Assembly (NCBI GenBank): GCA_031399025.1
Contig: JANNOJ010000037.1
Location: 1-64,000 of the forward strand
DNA: 64,000 nucleotides
Direction: 5' to 3'
Source: CBDBZL01 sp031399025
Lineage (GTDB): Bacteria; Pseudomonadota; Alphaproteobacteria; Sphingomonadales; Sphingomonadaceae
Below, in pieces: positions 18,082-27,121 of the stretch. How positions within the stretch are numbered: the stretch's first letter is position 1; each line of letters opens with the position of its first letter. The translations under genes were made by a program, and so were the position numbers. The notes below the pieces were generated by a model. That model made no database searches, was not told the DNA's origin, and saw only the letters and a program-made list of their open reading frames with translations.

Positions 18082-18740
18082 CGCGAGGGGGCGCTCAGGA
18101 CCGATCGGGCAGTGACGGGTGGGTCAGCCAGCACGGCCGATCTGCGACGTGGTGACGAACGGCGCAGCCCACTGCCCACGGCAGCGAACCCGAGCAGGAG
18201 CATTGCCCAAGTTGCCGGTTCGGGGATTGCCGGCGTGGGCAGCGGCGGCGGGGCTAACGGCTGCTCGGGCTGTTCGGCAGGGCCGCTCGGCTGGCCTGGA
18301 ACAAGGCCCGCGCCGCCCGGCTCTGCCGGGAGACCCCCGGAGCTGATCGGCTGGAGCGGGCCCGTCGATGCAGCAGGAACACCCGAGGCACCACCGCCGA
18401 AATTGCCCAACAGCAGCGGGAGGCCGGCCAAGCCGCCGAACACGAACAGCGCCAACAACTCGTCGCCGTTGGCCTGCACCGCCAGCGGGCTCACCTCGGG
18501 CGCGATGAGCGGCATCGCCACGCCGTCCACCGGAATGATCACCGGCTGATACGGGGGAAGCACCACAATCCGGTTCGCGTAGTTCGCCATGTTCGCCACG
18601 TCCTCGGCATTGTCGGCGGCGAGAACCACGTCTTCCAGCGTATCGTCAGTGCGGCCAGGCTGAAGCCCGGCACCCTGCGCGGAGGCACCCACCAATACCG
18701 AGGCGCAGCCCAACAGCAGGGCGGAACGAGGGATGCGCAT
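18078..18740 (-). CDS. PEP-CTERM sorting-domain protein
   Basis: This 220-residue exported protein has a signal peptide at 1-24. Its mature part is low-complexity and rich in Pro, Gly and Ala. The C-terminal sorting signal starts with IPEPATWAMLLLGFAAVG and is followed by an arginine cluster. The PEPxxWAM variant is typical of Alphaproteobacteria; such proteins are processed by exosortase and are linked to exopolysaccharide. About 30 residues follow the arginine cluster, longer than usual for this signal. A GGAG site lies 7 bases before the ATG at 18740. No exosortase is in the window. Confidence 0.85.
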   Translation of the reverse strand: MRIPRSALLLGCASVLVGASAQGAGLQPGRTDDTLEDVVLAADNAEDVANMANYANRIVVLPPYQPVIIPVDGVAMPLIAPEVSPLAVQANGDELLALFVFGGLAGLPLLLGNFGGGASGVPAASTGPLQPISSGGLPAEPGGAGLVPGQPSGPAEQPEQPLAPPPLPTPAIPEPATWAMLLLGFAAVGSGLRRSSPRRRSAVLADPPVTARSVLSAPSR

Positions 18741-19283
18741 CTTCAATCTCCAGTCCGATAGACAGCTCTGTGCTATACGCATGAGAACCTTAATGGGGGG
18801 TTGGCGAAGCCGATAAATCAAATACTTAATGGCATTTGTCCCAGGTCGGCACATTTTTGACACATTAAAGCCGGCTTGAGATGAACTTGGCGAACAATAG
18901 GATGGCGCTTGGCAAGCGCTTGTCGTGCCGATCAACCCGCAGCTGCGTGCACTCGGTTCGGGCTTGGTGGCGGCCACCCCAGGACCGACGGCGAGCCCGT
19001 GGCATGCTCCACGCGACCCGCCAAGTTGCCCGCATCACCGCCGATACCCACGCGATGGACCCGAAGCGAAGCTGGCCAACCATCAGTTGTGGCGGTGCGC
19101 ATGCGGTGGCGAGACCATCTGGCGGGCCGGCGGTGCTACCGCCGCGGCGGAACCCGGCGGACCGACAGCACAGCTGCACTGGCGCAAGGCGAGGCAAACC
19201 GGTGCTCGACAGATTGTCCCCATCGGATCCGCAATGGCGCCGCTTGCGGCGCGCATGGTGGCGCGGCCATATGCCGACCAGCC
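18741..19283. other. Long intergenic region upstream of priA
   Basis: These 543 bases lie between the divergent PEP-CTERM and priA genes. The part next to the PEP-CTERM start (about 18770-18870) is AT-rich, as expected for a promoter. The remainder can be read as an extension of priA to 18909, but it lacks PriA-like sequence. No RNA gene or domain was recognised. Confidence 0.4.
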
Positions 19284-21449
19284 ATGCACCGCGTCCGTCT
19301 CCTGGTCTTTAACGCCGCGCTCGGCGCGCTCGATTACCGCGTGCCTGAAGGCATGGTGGTCGAGCCCGGCTCGGTGGTGATCGCGCCGCTCGGCCCGCGC
19401 CAGATCATCGGCATTGCCTGGGAGCCCGAGCGCCTGCCGAGCGAGGCGGTCGACGAGGGCCGCCTGCGGCCGCTGCTCGGCGTACTCCGCGTGCCCCCGC
19501 TCAGCTCCGAGCTTCGCCGCTTGATCGAGTGGACGGCGGCTTATTATTGCGCGCCGCTCGCATCGGTGGCGCGGATGGTGCTGGCGAGCGGCGGGGCGCT
19601 GCAGGGCCCTTCCACGGTCACCGAATACCGCCTCACCGGTGGCAGGCCAGAGCGGATGACGGCGCCGCGCGAACGGGCGATCACGAGGCTCGAGGGCGAG
19701 CAGGCGACCCTGCGCGAACTGGCTGCGCTGGCCGGCGTGAGCGAGGGCGTACTGCGCGGGCTGGTGGCCCATGGCGTGCTCGAGCCGGTGCTGGTCGACT
19801 GCGACCGGCCCTATCCGCCGGCGAACGCCGACCATTGGCCGCCGGTGCTCAGCCCCGAGCAGCGGGGGGGGGCCGACCGGCTGGTGCGGGCGGTGAGCGA
19901 CGCCCGGTTCGCACCGTTCCTGCTCGATGGGGTGACCGGCTCGGGCAAGACCGAAACCTATTTCGAGGCGATCGCCCAGGCGCTCAGGATGGGGCGCCAG
20001 GTCCTCGTCCTGCTGCCCGAGATCGCGTTGACGGAGGCCTTTCTGACCCGCTTCGAAGCGCGGTTCGGCACGCCGCCGATCGTCTGGCACTCCTCACTCA
20101 GGTCCACCGGCCGCCGCCGGGCCTGGCGCGCTATCGCGGCTGGAGAGGCGCAGGTTGTGGTCGGCGCGCGCTCGGCCCTGTTCCTGCCTTATCGCAAGCT
20201 TGGCCTCATCGTGGTGGACGAGGCTCACGAGGTGAGCTTCAAGCAGGACGACGGGGTGCGCTACAACGCCCGCGACGTGGCGGTCATGCGCGCCCGTTTC
20301 GAACAGGTCCCGGTGGTGCTCGCCAGCGCCACGCCCGCCCTGGAGAGCCTGCACATGGCCGAGACCGGAGTGTACGAGAAGCTCGTCCTGCCCGCCCGGT
20401 ATGGTGCGGCCGAGCTGCCGCGCATCGACCTGGTCGATCTGACCCGGGAACAGCCCGAGCGCGGCCGCTGGCTGGCGCCACGGCTGGCCGCCGGGATGCG
20501 CCAGCGGCTCGAGCGCGGGGAGCAGTCGCTGCTGTTTCTGAACCGTCGGGGTTACGCGCCTTTGACGCTATGTCGTCATTGCGGTTATCGCTGCCAATGC
20601 CCCAATTGCAGCGCCTGGCTGGTCGAGCACCGCCTGTCGCAACGGCTCGCCTGCCACCATTGCGGGCACGAGGACAAGCCGCCCGCCACTTGCCCCGAAT
20701 GCGGCCAGGCCGACTGCCTGGTGGCCTGCGGCCCGGGCGTCGAGCGGATCGCCGACGAAGTCGCGCAGATCCTGCCCGAAGCCCGCGTCGCGCTCGTCAC
20801 CTCGGATACGCTGGGCTCGCCCGAGAAGGCGGCCGCCTTCATCGCCGCGGCCGAGGGCGGCGCGATCGACGTGATCGTGGGCACCCAGCTCGTCACCAAG
20901 GGCTTCCACTTCCCCGAGCTCACGCTGGTCGGCGTGGTCGATGCCGACCTGGGCCTGGAGGGCGGCGATCTGCGCGCGGCGGAGCGCACTTACCAGCAGG
21001 TGGCGCAGGTATCGGGGCGAGCGGGCCGCGGCGCCAAGCCGGGCGAGGTGCTGATCCAGACGCGCCACCCCGACGCACCGGTGATCGCGGCGCTGGTCGC
21101 GGGGGACCGCGACGCATTCTACGCCGCCGAGACCCAGGCGCGCCGCCACGCCGGCGCTCCACCTTTCGGGCGTTGGGCGGCGATCATCGTCTCGAGCGAG
21201 GACGAGGCCGAGGCGCGCGAGGCAGCCCGCCGAATTGGTGCCACCCGACCCGATCTGGCCGATATCGCCATCTACGGCCCCGCCCCGGCGCCGATGGCAT
21301 TGCTGCGCGGTCGCCATCGGCACCGCCTGCTGATCAACGCCCGTCGCAGCGCCAGCGTGCAGGACGTGATCCGCACTTGGCTCGGCGGCCTCGCTTTCCC
21401 CCGCGGGGTTCGCGTGGGCGTCGACATCGATCCCTACAGCTTCGTGTGA
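19284..21449 (+). CDS. priA: Primosomal replication restart helicase PriA
   Basis: This 721-residue SF2 helicase reloads the replisome at stalled forks. Walker A is GVTGSGKTETY (about 216-226) and the helicase box is DEAH (about 312). The paired zinc-binding region with eight cysteines lies at about 429-482 (CRHCGYRCQCPNC, CHHCGHE, CPECGQADC). The helicase C-terminal motif is GRAGRG. The start at 19284 (MHRVRLLVFNAALG) is the family N terminus; longer in-frame readings upstream are rejected. It is a single gene with no primosomal neighbour. Confidence 0.96.
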   Translation: MHRVRLLVFNAALGALDYRVPEGMVVEPGSVVIAPLGPRQIIGIAWEPERLPSEAVDEGRLRPLLGVLRVPPLSSELRRLIEWTAAYYCAPLASVARMVLASGGALQGPSTVTEYRLTGGRPERMTAPRERAITRLEGEQATLRELAALAGVSEGVLRGLVAHGVLEPVLVDCDRPYPPANADHWPPVLSPEQRGGADRLVRAVSDARFAPFLLDGVTGSGKTETYFEAIAQALRMGRQVLVLLPEIALTEAFLTRFEARFGTPPIVWHSSLRSTGRRRAWRAIAAGEAQVVVGARSALFLPYRKLGLIVVDEAHEVSFKQDDGVRYNARDVAVMRARFEQVPVVLASATPALESLHMAETGVYEKLVLPARYGAAELPRIDLVDLTREQPERGRWLAPRLAAGMRQRLERGEQSLLFLNRRGYAPLTLCRHCGYRCQCPNCSAWLVEHRLSQRLACHHCGHEDKPPATCPECGQADCLVACGPGVERIADEVAQILPEARVALVTSDTLGSPEKAAAFIAAAEGGAIDVIVGTQLVTKGFHFPELTLVGVVDADLGLEGGDLRAAERTYQQVAQVSGRAGRGAKPGEVLIQTRHPDAPVIAALVAGDRDAFYAAETQARRHAGAPPFGRWAAIIVSSEDEAEAREAARRIGATRPDLADIAIYGPAPAPMALLRGRHRHRLLINARRSASVQDVIRTWLGGLAFPRGVRVGVDIDPYSFV

Positions 21450-21936
21450 CTAAGCGCCGGCCAGGTGCAACCTCTACCGCATGGACCGCACCATCCAAGA
21501 GGTGGCGCGGGCAGCGTCACATTCATGATGAGACCCGCGCGCCGATCAAAATGACTGATCTTCCACCGGTTACGCGGACACCTTGGGCTAGCCCGTCAAG
21601 CGCTGCTCGGCGGGTCGGGGGTGAGATAACCCAGGGCCGAGGGCATGCGGTGCCGATTGTACTATCCTGCGATCTATCCGAGCAGGGCTTGGCGCGCTGC
21701 GACGTGCGTGGCCCGGCGGCATCGGTGGACGAGCTCGACCGGCAAGGTGGGGGGTCGGTTCATCGCGCTCGATTGCGTGAACGCAATCAAGGACTAGGTG
21801 CAGGGCCGCAGGCTCGTTGAGGTCCGGCCTCACCCGACCCCGCCGTGCTCGCCGATGCGACCGTCGCGCTTAAGGATTTCTCGCACCCCCGCGCCGAGGC
21901 GGCGCTGTGCCCACCGCGCCGAACTCCGATCCGCGA
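21450..21936. other. Gene-free interval at left edge of catabolic island
   Basis: There is no supportable gene. Short stop-containing readings exist on both strands; one on the plus strand around 21740-21830 looks protein-like but was not identified. It may be mobile-element debris marking the left edge of the island, but no transposase motif could be confirmed. Confidence 0.4.
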
Positions 21937-22740
21937 TTATTCATTAGGGCTTTTCTGAGCGAAAGCCTGCCGCTCGCCAAGGCCCGCCGATTGAAGGCGT
22001 AGGGCAATCGTCGCCGCGACCGAACGAAGTCGGCCCAGAAACGGTTGCTGACCCGGCGTCGCGTTCAAGCGCGCAAGCGACAGCGCGGCGACCACCCCTT
22101 CCCCGGGAACCTCGATCGGCACTGCCAGACAGGTCAGGCCCTCGAGGACCTCGCCGTCGTCGACCGCCCAGCCGCGTTTCGCGGCAAGTTCGAGGCTCGC
22201 GCGGATCTCACCTGCATCCGTGAGCGTCCGCGAGGTTAGCGCGACGAATAGCTGGTTACCGGCCAGGTATGCGTCCCGCTCCTGGGCTGGAAGGTGCGCG
22301 AGGAGAACTTTGCCGATGCCCGAGCAGTAGCCCTCCAAGAGCATGTCCTCTCTTGTAAACAGGCAGGTCCCGGTCGGCGCCTCCTTGACCAGGTAGCGCA
22401 CCATTTCTCCCTCCCAGACCCCCAGATGGACGGCGCTGCCGGCGGTGAGCGCAAGGCGGCGCATTGGCGGGCGAGCAGCCCGGCGGATCCGCGCGTGAAG
22501 TCCGGCCCGGGTTCCCACCCGGATGAGCGCTGGTCCGGCCATATAGTCGCCCCGCCCGATGCGGCTCAGAAAGCCGCGCGACACCAGCACAGCGATCAGG
22601 CGGTGCGCCGACGAGGGCGCGATCCCGATTGAGGCCGCGACGGCGGCGATGTCGAGCGGTCCGTCGGATTGCGCTAACCGCTCGAGCATCTCGAGGGCGC
22701 GCGAGATGGCCTGGGTACCCGCGTCAGTGCTACCTTGCAT
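21937..22740 (-). CDS. IclR-family transcriptional regulator
   Basis: This 267-residue regulator has an N-terminal winged helix (about 10-75: ISRALEMLERLAQSDGPLDI, IGIAPSSAHRLI). The C-terminal IclR effector domain includes YCSGIGKVLLAHLP and GLTCLAVPIEVPGEGVVAALS. IclR proteins commonly control aromatic catabolism (PcaR, PobR, MhpR types). It is divergent from the hydratase-aldehyde dehydrogenase-aldolase operon and probably controls it. The start at 22740 gives a normal N terminus; the ribosome site is weak (AGAGG touching the start). Confidence 0.9.
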   Translation of the reverse strand: MQGSTDAGTQAISRALEMLERLAQSDGPLDIAAVAASIGIAPSSAHRLIAVLVSRGFLSRIGRGDYMAGPALIRVGTRAGLHARIRRAARPPMRRLALTAGSAVHLGVWEGEMVRYLVKEAPTGTCLFTREDMLLEGYCSGIGKVLLAHLPAQERDAYLAGNQLFVALTSRTLTDAGEIRASLELAAKRGWAVDDGEVLEGLTCLAVPIEVPGEGVVAALSLARLNATPGQQPFLGRLRSVAATIALRLQSAGLGERQAFAQKSPNE

Positions 22741-22744
22741 CCTC

Positions 22745-22755
22745 TCACATTGTGA
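22745..22755. promoter_or_regulatory. Palindrome in IclR/hydratase divergent promoter
   Basis: TCACA-T-TGTGA is a perfect inverted repeat lying 4 bases upstream of the IclR start codon, in the 71-base gap shared with the hydratase operon. It is a candidate operator for the IclR protein. CRP-like sites also contain TGTGA, so that alternative is open. Confidence 0.45.
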
Positions 22756-22811
22756 TACTTGCACGAGCGGATCAAGTTGCGTTGGTGCCACCACCTTGCA
22801 AGACTGCGACC

Positions 22812-23612
22812 ATGACGGACACCGCCAGCCAACCACGCGACCACGCCACCCTCGCGCGAAGGATCCGATCGGCGTACGGCAGCGGCCCGGTCGAGCCCCT
22901 GCGCGACGGGCTCGCACCCGGCGACGGGGCGGGTGCGTACGCCGTGCAGGCGATCAACACAGAGTTCTGGCGGCAGCAGGGGCGGCGGGTAATTGGCCGG
23001 AAGATCGGTCTGACTGCCAGAGCGGTGCAGGCGCAGATGGGCGTCGACCAGCCTGACTACGGAGTGCTGTTCGAGGACATGGTCGTGGAGGAGGGCGGCA
23101 CGCTCGATCCGGCCCGGGTGATACAGCCCAAGGCGGAGGCTGAAGTGGCTTTGATCCTCGGGCGCGATGTCGACGCCGTCGGGGCCACGGCCGCAGACGT
23201 AGCCGGCGCGGTCGCCTTCGCCGCGCCGGCGATCGAGGTAGTCGACAGCAGAATCGCCGACTGGAGGATCACCTTTGCCGACACGGTCGCGGACAACGGC
23301 TCATCCGCGTTCTTCGTCCTTGGGCGCGAGCGCAAGCCGCTCGATGGGCTCGATCTCTACACTTGCGGCATGGCACTGGAGGTGAACGGTGCGCTTGTCT
23401 CGCACGGCGCGGGGGCGGCCTGCCTCGGTCATCCCCTCGAGGCGGCCGCGTGGCTGGCTCGGACGCTCGCCGCAGCAGGCGAGCCCCTTCGGGCTGGCAA
23501 CATCGTGCTGACCGGAGCGCTTGGTCCTATGGTGCCGATCCTTCCCGGAGACCGGGTCGAGGCGCGCATTGGCGGGCTCGGCTCCGTCTGCTTCGAATAT
23601 GGCGTCAAGTAA
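22812..23612 (+). CDS. 2-keto-4-pentenoate hydratase (MhpD type)
   Basis: This 266-residue protein of the FAH-fold hydratase/decarboxylase family adds water to 2-hydroxypenta-2,4-dienoate to form 4-hydroxy-2-oxovalerate in meta-cleavage pathways. Visible family features are GRKIGLTARAVQAQMGVDQP, the metal-binding PKAEAEVALILG region, AIEVVDSRI and the late LTGALGPMVPILPGD. It is the first gene of a three-gene operon; its TAA overlaps the next ATG (TAATG). The start at 22812 is chosen by family length; no strong ribosome site is seen. Confidence 0.9.
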   Translation: MTDTASQPRDHATLARRIRSAYGSGPVEPLRDGLAPGDGAGAYAVQAINTEFWRQQGRRVIGRKIGLTARAVQAQMGVDQPDYGVLFEDMVVEEGGTLDPARVIQPKAEAEVALILGRDVDAVGATAADVAGAVAFAAPAIEVVDSRIADWRITFADTVADNGSSAFFVLGRERKPLDGLDLYTCGMALEVNGALVSHGAGAACLGHPLEAAAWLARTLAAAGEPLRAGNIVLTGALGPMVPILPGDRVEARIGGLGSVCFEYGVK

Positions 23613-24550
23613 TGGCGCGGACCAAGGTGGCGATCATCGGTTCGGGCAATATCGGGACCGACCTCATGATTAAGGTCATGACCAAGTCCGACCTCTTGGA
23701 AATGGCGGCGCTAGTCGGGATCGACCCTGCGTCCGACGGGCTCGCGCGCGCCGCGCGCATGGGGGTGGCGACTACGGCGGAGGGGGTCGACGGGCTCGTC
23801 GCGCTGCCGGCTTGGCAGGATGTCGCCATCGTGTTCGATGCGACATCGGCGGGCGCGCACCGCCGGCATTCCGACCTCGTGACCGGAGCGGGGAAAGCGA
23901 TGGTCGACCTGACCCCCGCGGCGATCGGGCCTTACGTTATCCCGGTCGTCAATGGCGGTCACTATCTCGACGGCACAAACGTCAACATGGTGACCTGCGG
24001 AGGCCAGGCCACGATACCAATCGTGGCAGCGGTCTCGTCGGTGGCGACCGTTCATTACGCCGAGATAATCGCCTCAATCAGCTCGAGGTCCGCAGGTCCG
24101 GGCACGCGTGCCAACATCGACGAATTCACCGAGACGACGAGCCGCGCCATCGAGCTGGTCGGGGGCGCCGCGAGGGGCAAGGCGATAATCATTCTCAATC
24201 CGGCGGAGCCACCGATGCTGATGCGCGATACGGTTTTCACGCTGTCGAGCGGCGCCGAGCCGGACGAAATCGAGGCTGCTGTCGAGGCCATGGTCGCGAA
24301 GGTCAAAGCGTACGTTCCGGGCTACCGCCTCAAGCAGCGCGTACTGTTCGAGCGATTCGGCTCGAACCATCCCGTCCGCATTCCCGGGCTCGGCACGTTC
24401 GAGGGGCTGAAGACCAGCGTGTTTCTCGAGGTCGAGGGGGCAGCGCACTACCTGCCGGCCTACGCGGGCAATCTCGACATAATGACGTCCGCTGCACTCG
24501 CGACCGGCGAGGCAATCGCGCTGCGCAGGCAAGCGACGGAGTTGGCATGA
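23612..24550 (+). CDS. mhpF: Acylating acetaldehyde dehydrogenase
   Basis: This 312-residue enzyme (MhpF/BphJ/DmpF family) oxidises the acetaldehyde released by the aldolase to acetyl-CoA, using NAD and CoA. The NAD-binding loop is AIIGSGNIGTDL at the N terminus and the catalytic cysteine is in MVTCGGQATIP (near 129). The C-terminal RVLFERFGSNHP segment is typical. It is coupled at both ends (TAATG before, ATGA after). Family members channel acetaldehyde within a complex with the aldolase, which fits the tight gene overlap. Confidence 0.95.
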   Translation: MARTKVAIIGSGNIGTDLMIKVMTKSDLLEMAALVGIDPASDGLARAARMGVATTAEGVDGLVALPAWQDVAIVFDATSAGAHRRHSDLVTGAGKAMVDLTPAAIGPYVIPVVNGGHYLDGTNVNMVTCGGQATIPIVAAVSSVATVHYAEIIASISSRSAGPGTRANIDEFTETTSRAIELVGGAARGKAIIILNPAEPPMLMRDTVFTLSSGAEPDEIEAAVEAMVAKVKAYVPGYRLKQRVLFERFGSNHPVRIPGLGTFEGLKTSVFLEVEGAAHYLPAYAGNLDIMTSAALATGEAIALRRQATELA

Positions 24551-25641
24551 TGGACGTAGGAGTAGGACAGAGGCTATACATCCAGGATGTCACCCTGCGC
24601 GACGGTATGCACGCAGTCCGCCACCGCTACGATCTGGACCGCGTTCGCTCAATTGCGGCAGCACTGGACGCTGCTGGGGTTGACGCGATCGAGATCTCGC
24701 ATGGCGACGGGCTGAACGGATCGTCCTTCAACTACGGCTTCGGATCCCACACCGATTGGGAGTGGATCGAGGCCGTCGCCGATGTGACCAAGCGGAGCGT
24801 GCTCACGACCCTGCTGATCCCGGGGATCGGCACCATCGGGGAGTTGAGGCACGCCTACTCTCTTGGTGTGCGCTCCGTGCGAATTGCCACCCACTGTACC
24901 GAGGCCGACATCTCCAAGCAGCACATTTCGGCCGCCCGCGACCTCGGCATGGACGTCGCGGGCTTCCTGATGATGAGCCATATGGCTGAGCCAGATGCGC
25001 TCGCCCAGCAGGCGGCGCTGATGGAAAGCTACGGTGCCCACTGCGTCTATGTGACGGATTCGGGTGGGGCTTTGGACATGGACGGTTACCGGGCGAGGCT
25101 GGAGGCATACGACCGCGTGCTGCGGCCGGAGACGCAGCGAGGCGTTCACGCCCACCACAATCTGTCGCTCGGCGTGGCAAACTCGCTCGTCGCGGTGCAA
25201 GCGGGGGCCGTCCGGGTCGATGCGAGCCTTGCCGGCATGGGCGCGGGGGCGGGCAACGCGCCGCTGGAGGTCTTCGTCGCCGCCGCCGACCGGAAGGGAT
25301 GGAGGCACGGCTGCGATCTCTTCGCGCTGATGGACGCCGCCGAGGAACTCGTCAGGCCTCTTCAGGACAGGCCGGTGCGCGTTGATCGGGAAACGCTCAG
25401 TCTCGGCTACGCGGGGGTTTACTCGTCCTTCTTGCGCCATGCTGAGCAGGCCAGCGCCGATTATGGGGTCGACACGCGCGCGATCTTGGTCGAGCTCGGG
25501 CGGCGCGGGATGGTCGGTGGGCAGGAAGACATGATCGTCGACGTGGCGCTCGACCTGTCGGCCGCCTCGCCCCAGGAACGCTCAGCAAGCGAAACAGACT
25601 TGCGAGCGGACCGGCATCCTGCAGTTGTGCGATATGAATAG
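24547..25641 (+). CDS. mhpE: 4-hydroxy-2-oxovalerate aldolase
   Basis: This 364-residue class II aldolase (MhpE/BphI/DmpG) splits 4-hydroxy-2-oxovalerate into pyruvate and acetaldehyde. Active-site residues are in TLRDGMHAVRH (R18, D19, H22), and the metal histidines are in GVHAHHNLSLG (near 202-204). It ends with a communication domain followed by an unusual polar tail of about 25 residues. It overlaps the dehydrogenase by 4 bases. With its neighbours it converts the hydratase product to acetyl-CoA plus pyruvate. Confidence 0.95.
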   Translation: MMDVGVGQRLYIQDVTLRDGMHAVRHRYDLDRVRSIAAALDAAGVDAIEISHGDGLNGSSFNYGFGSHTDWEWIEAVADVTKRSVLTTLLIPGIGTIGELRHAYSLGVRSVRIATHCTEADISKQHISAARDLGMDVAGFLMMSHMAEPDALAQQAALMESYGAHCVYVTDSGGALDMDGYRARLEAYDRVLRPETQRGVHAHHNLSLGVANSLVAVQAGAVRVDASLAGMGAGAGNAPLEVFVAAADRKGWRHGCDLFALMDAAEELVRPLQDRPVRVDRETLSLGYAGVYSSFLRHAEQASADYGVDTRAILVELGRRGMVGGQEDMIVDVALDLSAASPQERSASETDLRADRHPAVVRYE

Positions 25642-26095
25642 CGCCAAGACGGCGGATCGAGCGGACACCGCCCCGCCCGATCCCCGTTGCGTCTACACCA
25701 ACTCGCGACATGCCGCGCGATCCCGCGCGTCGGCGTTTGGCAGGTCGCCGCGACTTGCCTCGACCAGCCGAAGTGACGGGACTGCACCGCCGCTTCATAC
25801 TCGTCGGACGGTTCTCATAGGCAATTGTCGAACCGATCGCGGACCTGGGAGAGCGCGAGGGTGGCTCAATCTCGCTCTGGATCAACGGGCAAGCAAGGCA
25901 GAGCGCTGACCTCTTTCGAACTGATCTGGAACTGCGGCGAGATCGTCGAGCATCTGGGTCGCTAGGGTTCGGCTGGAACCGAGCGATCTCATCGACGCGG
26001 CCGCCCCGGCCGCGGCCGGTCCGCTGACGCGCGGCGACGGTGGGAGCGCTCATCGACCGGCTCTCTGTGGGTCGGGTGACGATCTTTTCGTAACC
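25640..26095 (+). pseudogene. Decayed fumarylacetoacetate-hydrolase-fold gene
   Basis: Three reading frames must be joined to recover this sequence. CVYTNSRHAARSRA (near 25690) resembles the FAH N terminus. IADLGEREGGSISLWINGQ (near 25840) follows, then in another frame FELIWNCGEIVEHLGR (near 25915), then in a third LEPSDLIDAAAPAAAGPLTR (near 25978). The order and spacing match the C-terminal half of fumarylpyruvate/maleylpyruvate-type hydrolases. The metal-binding middle seems deleted. Frameshifts and an in-frame TAG show it is dead. It lies just after the aldolase gene and was probably once part of the operon. Confidence 0.55.
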
Positions 26096-26284
26096 GCATC
26101 TCTGCTTGGGAAAACTGGCGTCGGTCGCGTCCACCCCGGCCCAGCGGAGCCCGCCACCACCGGCCAAATGCGCGACGTCAACGACGCCTGACCAGCGGAA
26201 TGCCCGCACGGACCGCGCGATAGTGGTTCCGCCCCACCTTGCCGCATTTCGGCCATTGACGGGAGAGCTGCCAAGACGATACGA

Positions 26285-26296
26285 ATGTTGCAACAT
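26285..26296. promoter_or_regulatory. Perfect 12-bp palindrome upstream of SCP2 gene
   Basis: ATGTTG/CAACAT is a perfect dyad 35 bases before the SCP2 start. MarR proteins often bind such TTGCAA-centred palindromes, and the SCP2 gene is followed by a marR gene. Autoregulation is inferred. Confidence 0.5.
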
Positions 26297-26330
26297 CAAA
26301 CGTTCATACTTCCATCGGAAGGTATCAAGC

Positions 26331-26663
26331 ATGGTCAATTTAGAGGTTGCGCAAGACGTCGTGAAGCTGTTCAACGGGCGCTTGCAGGCGCTAGACCAAC
26401 CGCTCAAGTTCCCGCACAAGGTGGCATTCGACTTCGGTGCCGCCGGGGTGGTCGCGGTCGACGGCCGGACGGGCCCGCTGGTCGTGTCCGAGGGCGGCGG
26501 CGACGACGCAGATACGAGAGCAACGATCGACCTGCAGAGCTTCCAATCGTTGGTGAGCGGCAAAGCCGCGGCCCCGGCACTGATGCTCAAGGGCAAGCTG
26601 AAGGTCAAAGGCAATATCGCCCATCTGGTGAAGCTGAGGAACGTGATTGCATCAGAAGCCTAG
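26331..26663 (+). CDS. Stand-alone SCP2 sterol-carrier-like domain protein
   Basis: This 110-residue single-domain protein is of the SCP2/sterol-transfer type. It has an N-terminal helix (NLEVAQDVVKLFNGR), an antiparallel sheet (KVAFDFGAAGVVAVDGRTG), TRATIDLQSFQSLVSGK and the final GKLKVKGNIAHLVKLRNV, all matching the bacterial SCP2 pattern. Such domains form hydrophobic pockets that bind lipids or other apolar ligands. A GGAAGG site precedes the ATG. The stop codon abuts the ATG of a marR gene, so the two form a unit; a role in handling or sensing a hydrophobic substrate is inference. Confidence 0.82.
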   Translation: MVNLEVAQDVVKLFNGRLQALDQPLKFPHKVAFDFGAAGVVAVDGRTGPLVVSEGGGDDADTRATIDLQSFQSLVSGKAAAPALMLKGKLKVKGNIAHLVKLRNVIASEA

Positions 26664-27101
26664 ATGACGAGACGCAAGAAGAGCAATCCGTCCGAGCAAA
26701 TCCTGATCAGGGAGGTGAGGCTCACCGCGGCCATGCTCAAGCGCGAGTACGAGCAGTTCACCAAGATCCATGGACTATCGACCACTCAATTCTTCGTACT
26801 TCGCGCCGTCCGGTCAGCCGGCAGCGCCGCGCCCGTGGCGGAAATCCGCAAACGGCTGCCCTCGCAAGCCCCCGACGTCAGCCGCCTGATCGATCGCTTG
26901 GTGCGCGCCAAGTTGGTGGACCGAAGGGAGGGTGACGACCGGCGCACGATGTTGGTAACGCTCACGCCCAGCGGCGAGATGCTGCTGGACGAAGTCGAGC
27001 GTGCCGTCGCGAGCCGGAGCGACACGCTCTTTTCCCATATGTCTCCTGAAGACCAAAGTACCCTTATCGAGCTGCTGCAGCGCGCGCGGGGGTCCGGTTG
27101 A
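26664..27101 (+). CDS. MarR-family regulator paired with SCP2 protein
   Basis: This 145-residue winged-helix regulator has the MarR core LSTTQFFVLRAVRSAG, the recognition region SQAPDVSRLIDRLVRAKLV and the wing RREGDDRRTMLVTLTPSG. It starts immediately after the SCP2 stop codon with no gap, so expression is coupled. Members usually respond to phenolic ligands. Its sequence resembles the second MarR protein at 30995 (FVLRAVRSAG versus FVLRATRCITG), suggesting a duplicated module. Confidence 0.88.
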   Translation: MTRRKKSNPSEQILIREVRLTAAMLKREYEQFTKIHGLSTTQFFVLRAVRSAGSAAPVAEIRKRLPSQAPDVSRLIDRLVRAKLVDRREGDDRRTMLVTLTPSGEMLLDEVERAVASRSDTLFSHMSPEDQSTLIELLQRARGSG

Positions 27102-27121
27102 GCGCTCCCGAGTTGCGCAGG

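Noticed and set aside
18909..19283. N-terminal extension of PriA of 125 residues
   Set aside because: The extension has arginine/proline-rich non-coding composition, and PriA homologues start at the equivalent of 19284.
21588..21833. Possible transposase fragment before the IclR gene
   Set aside because: It looks protein-like but no transposase motif or inverted repeat could be confirmed.
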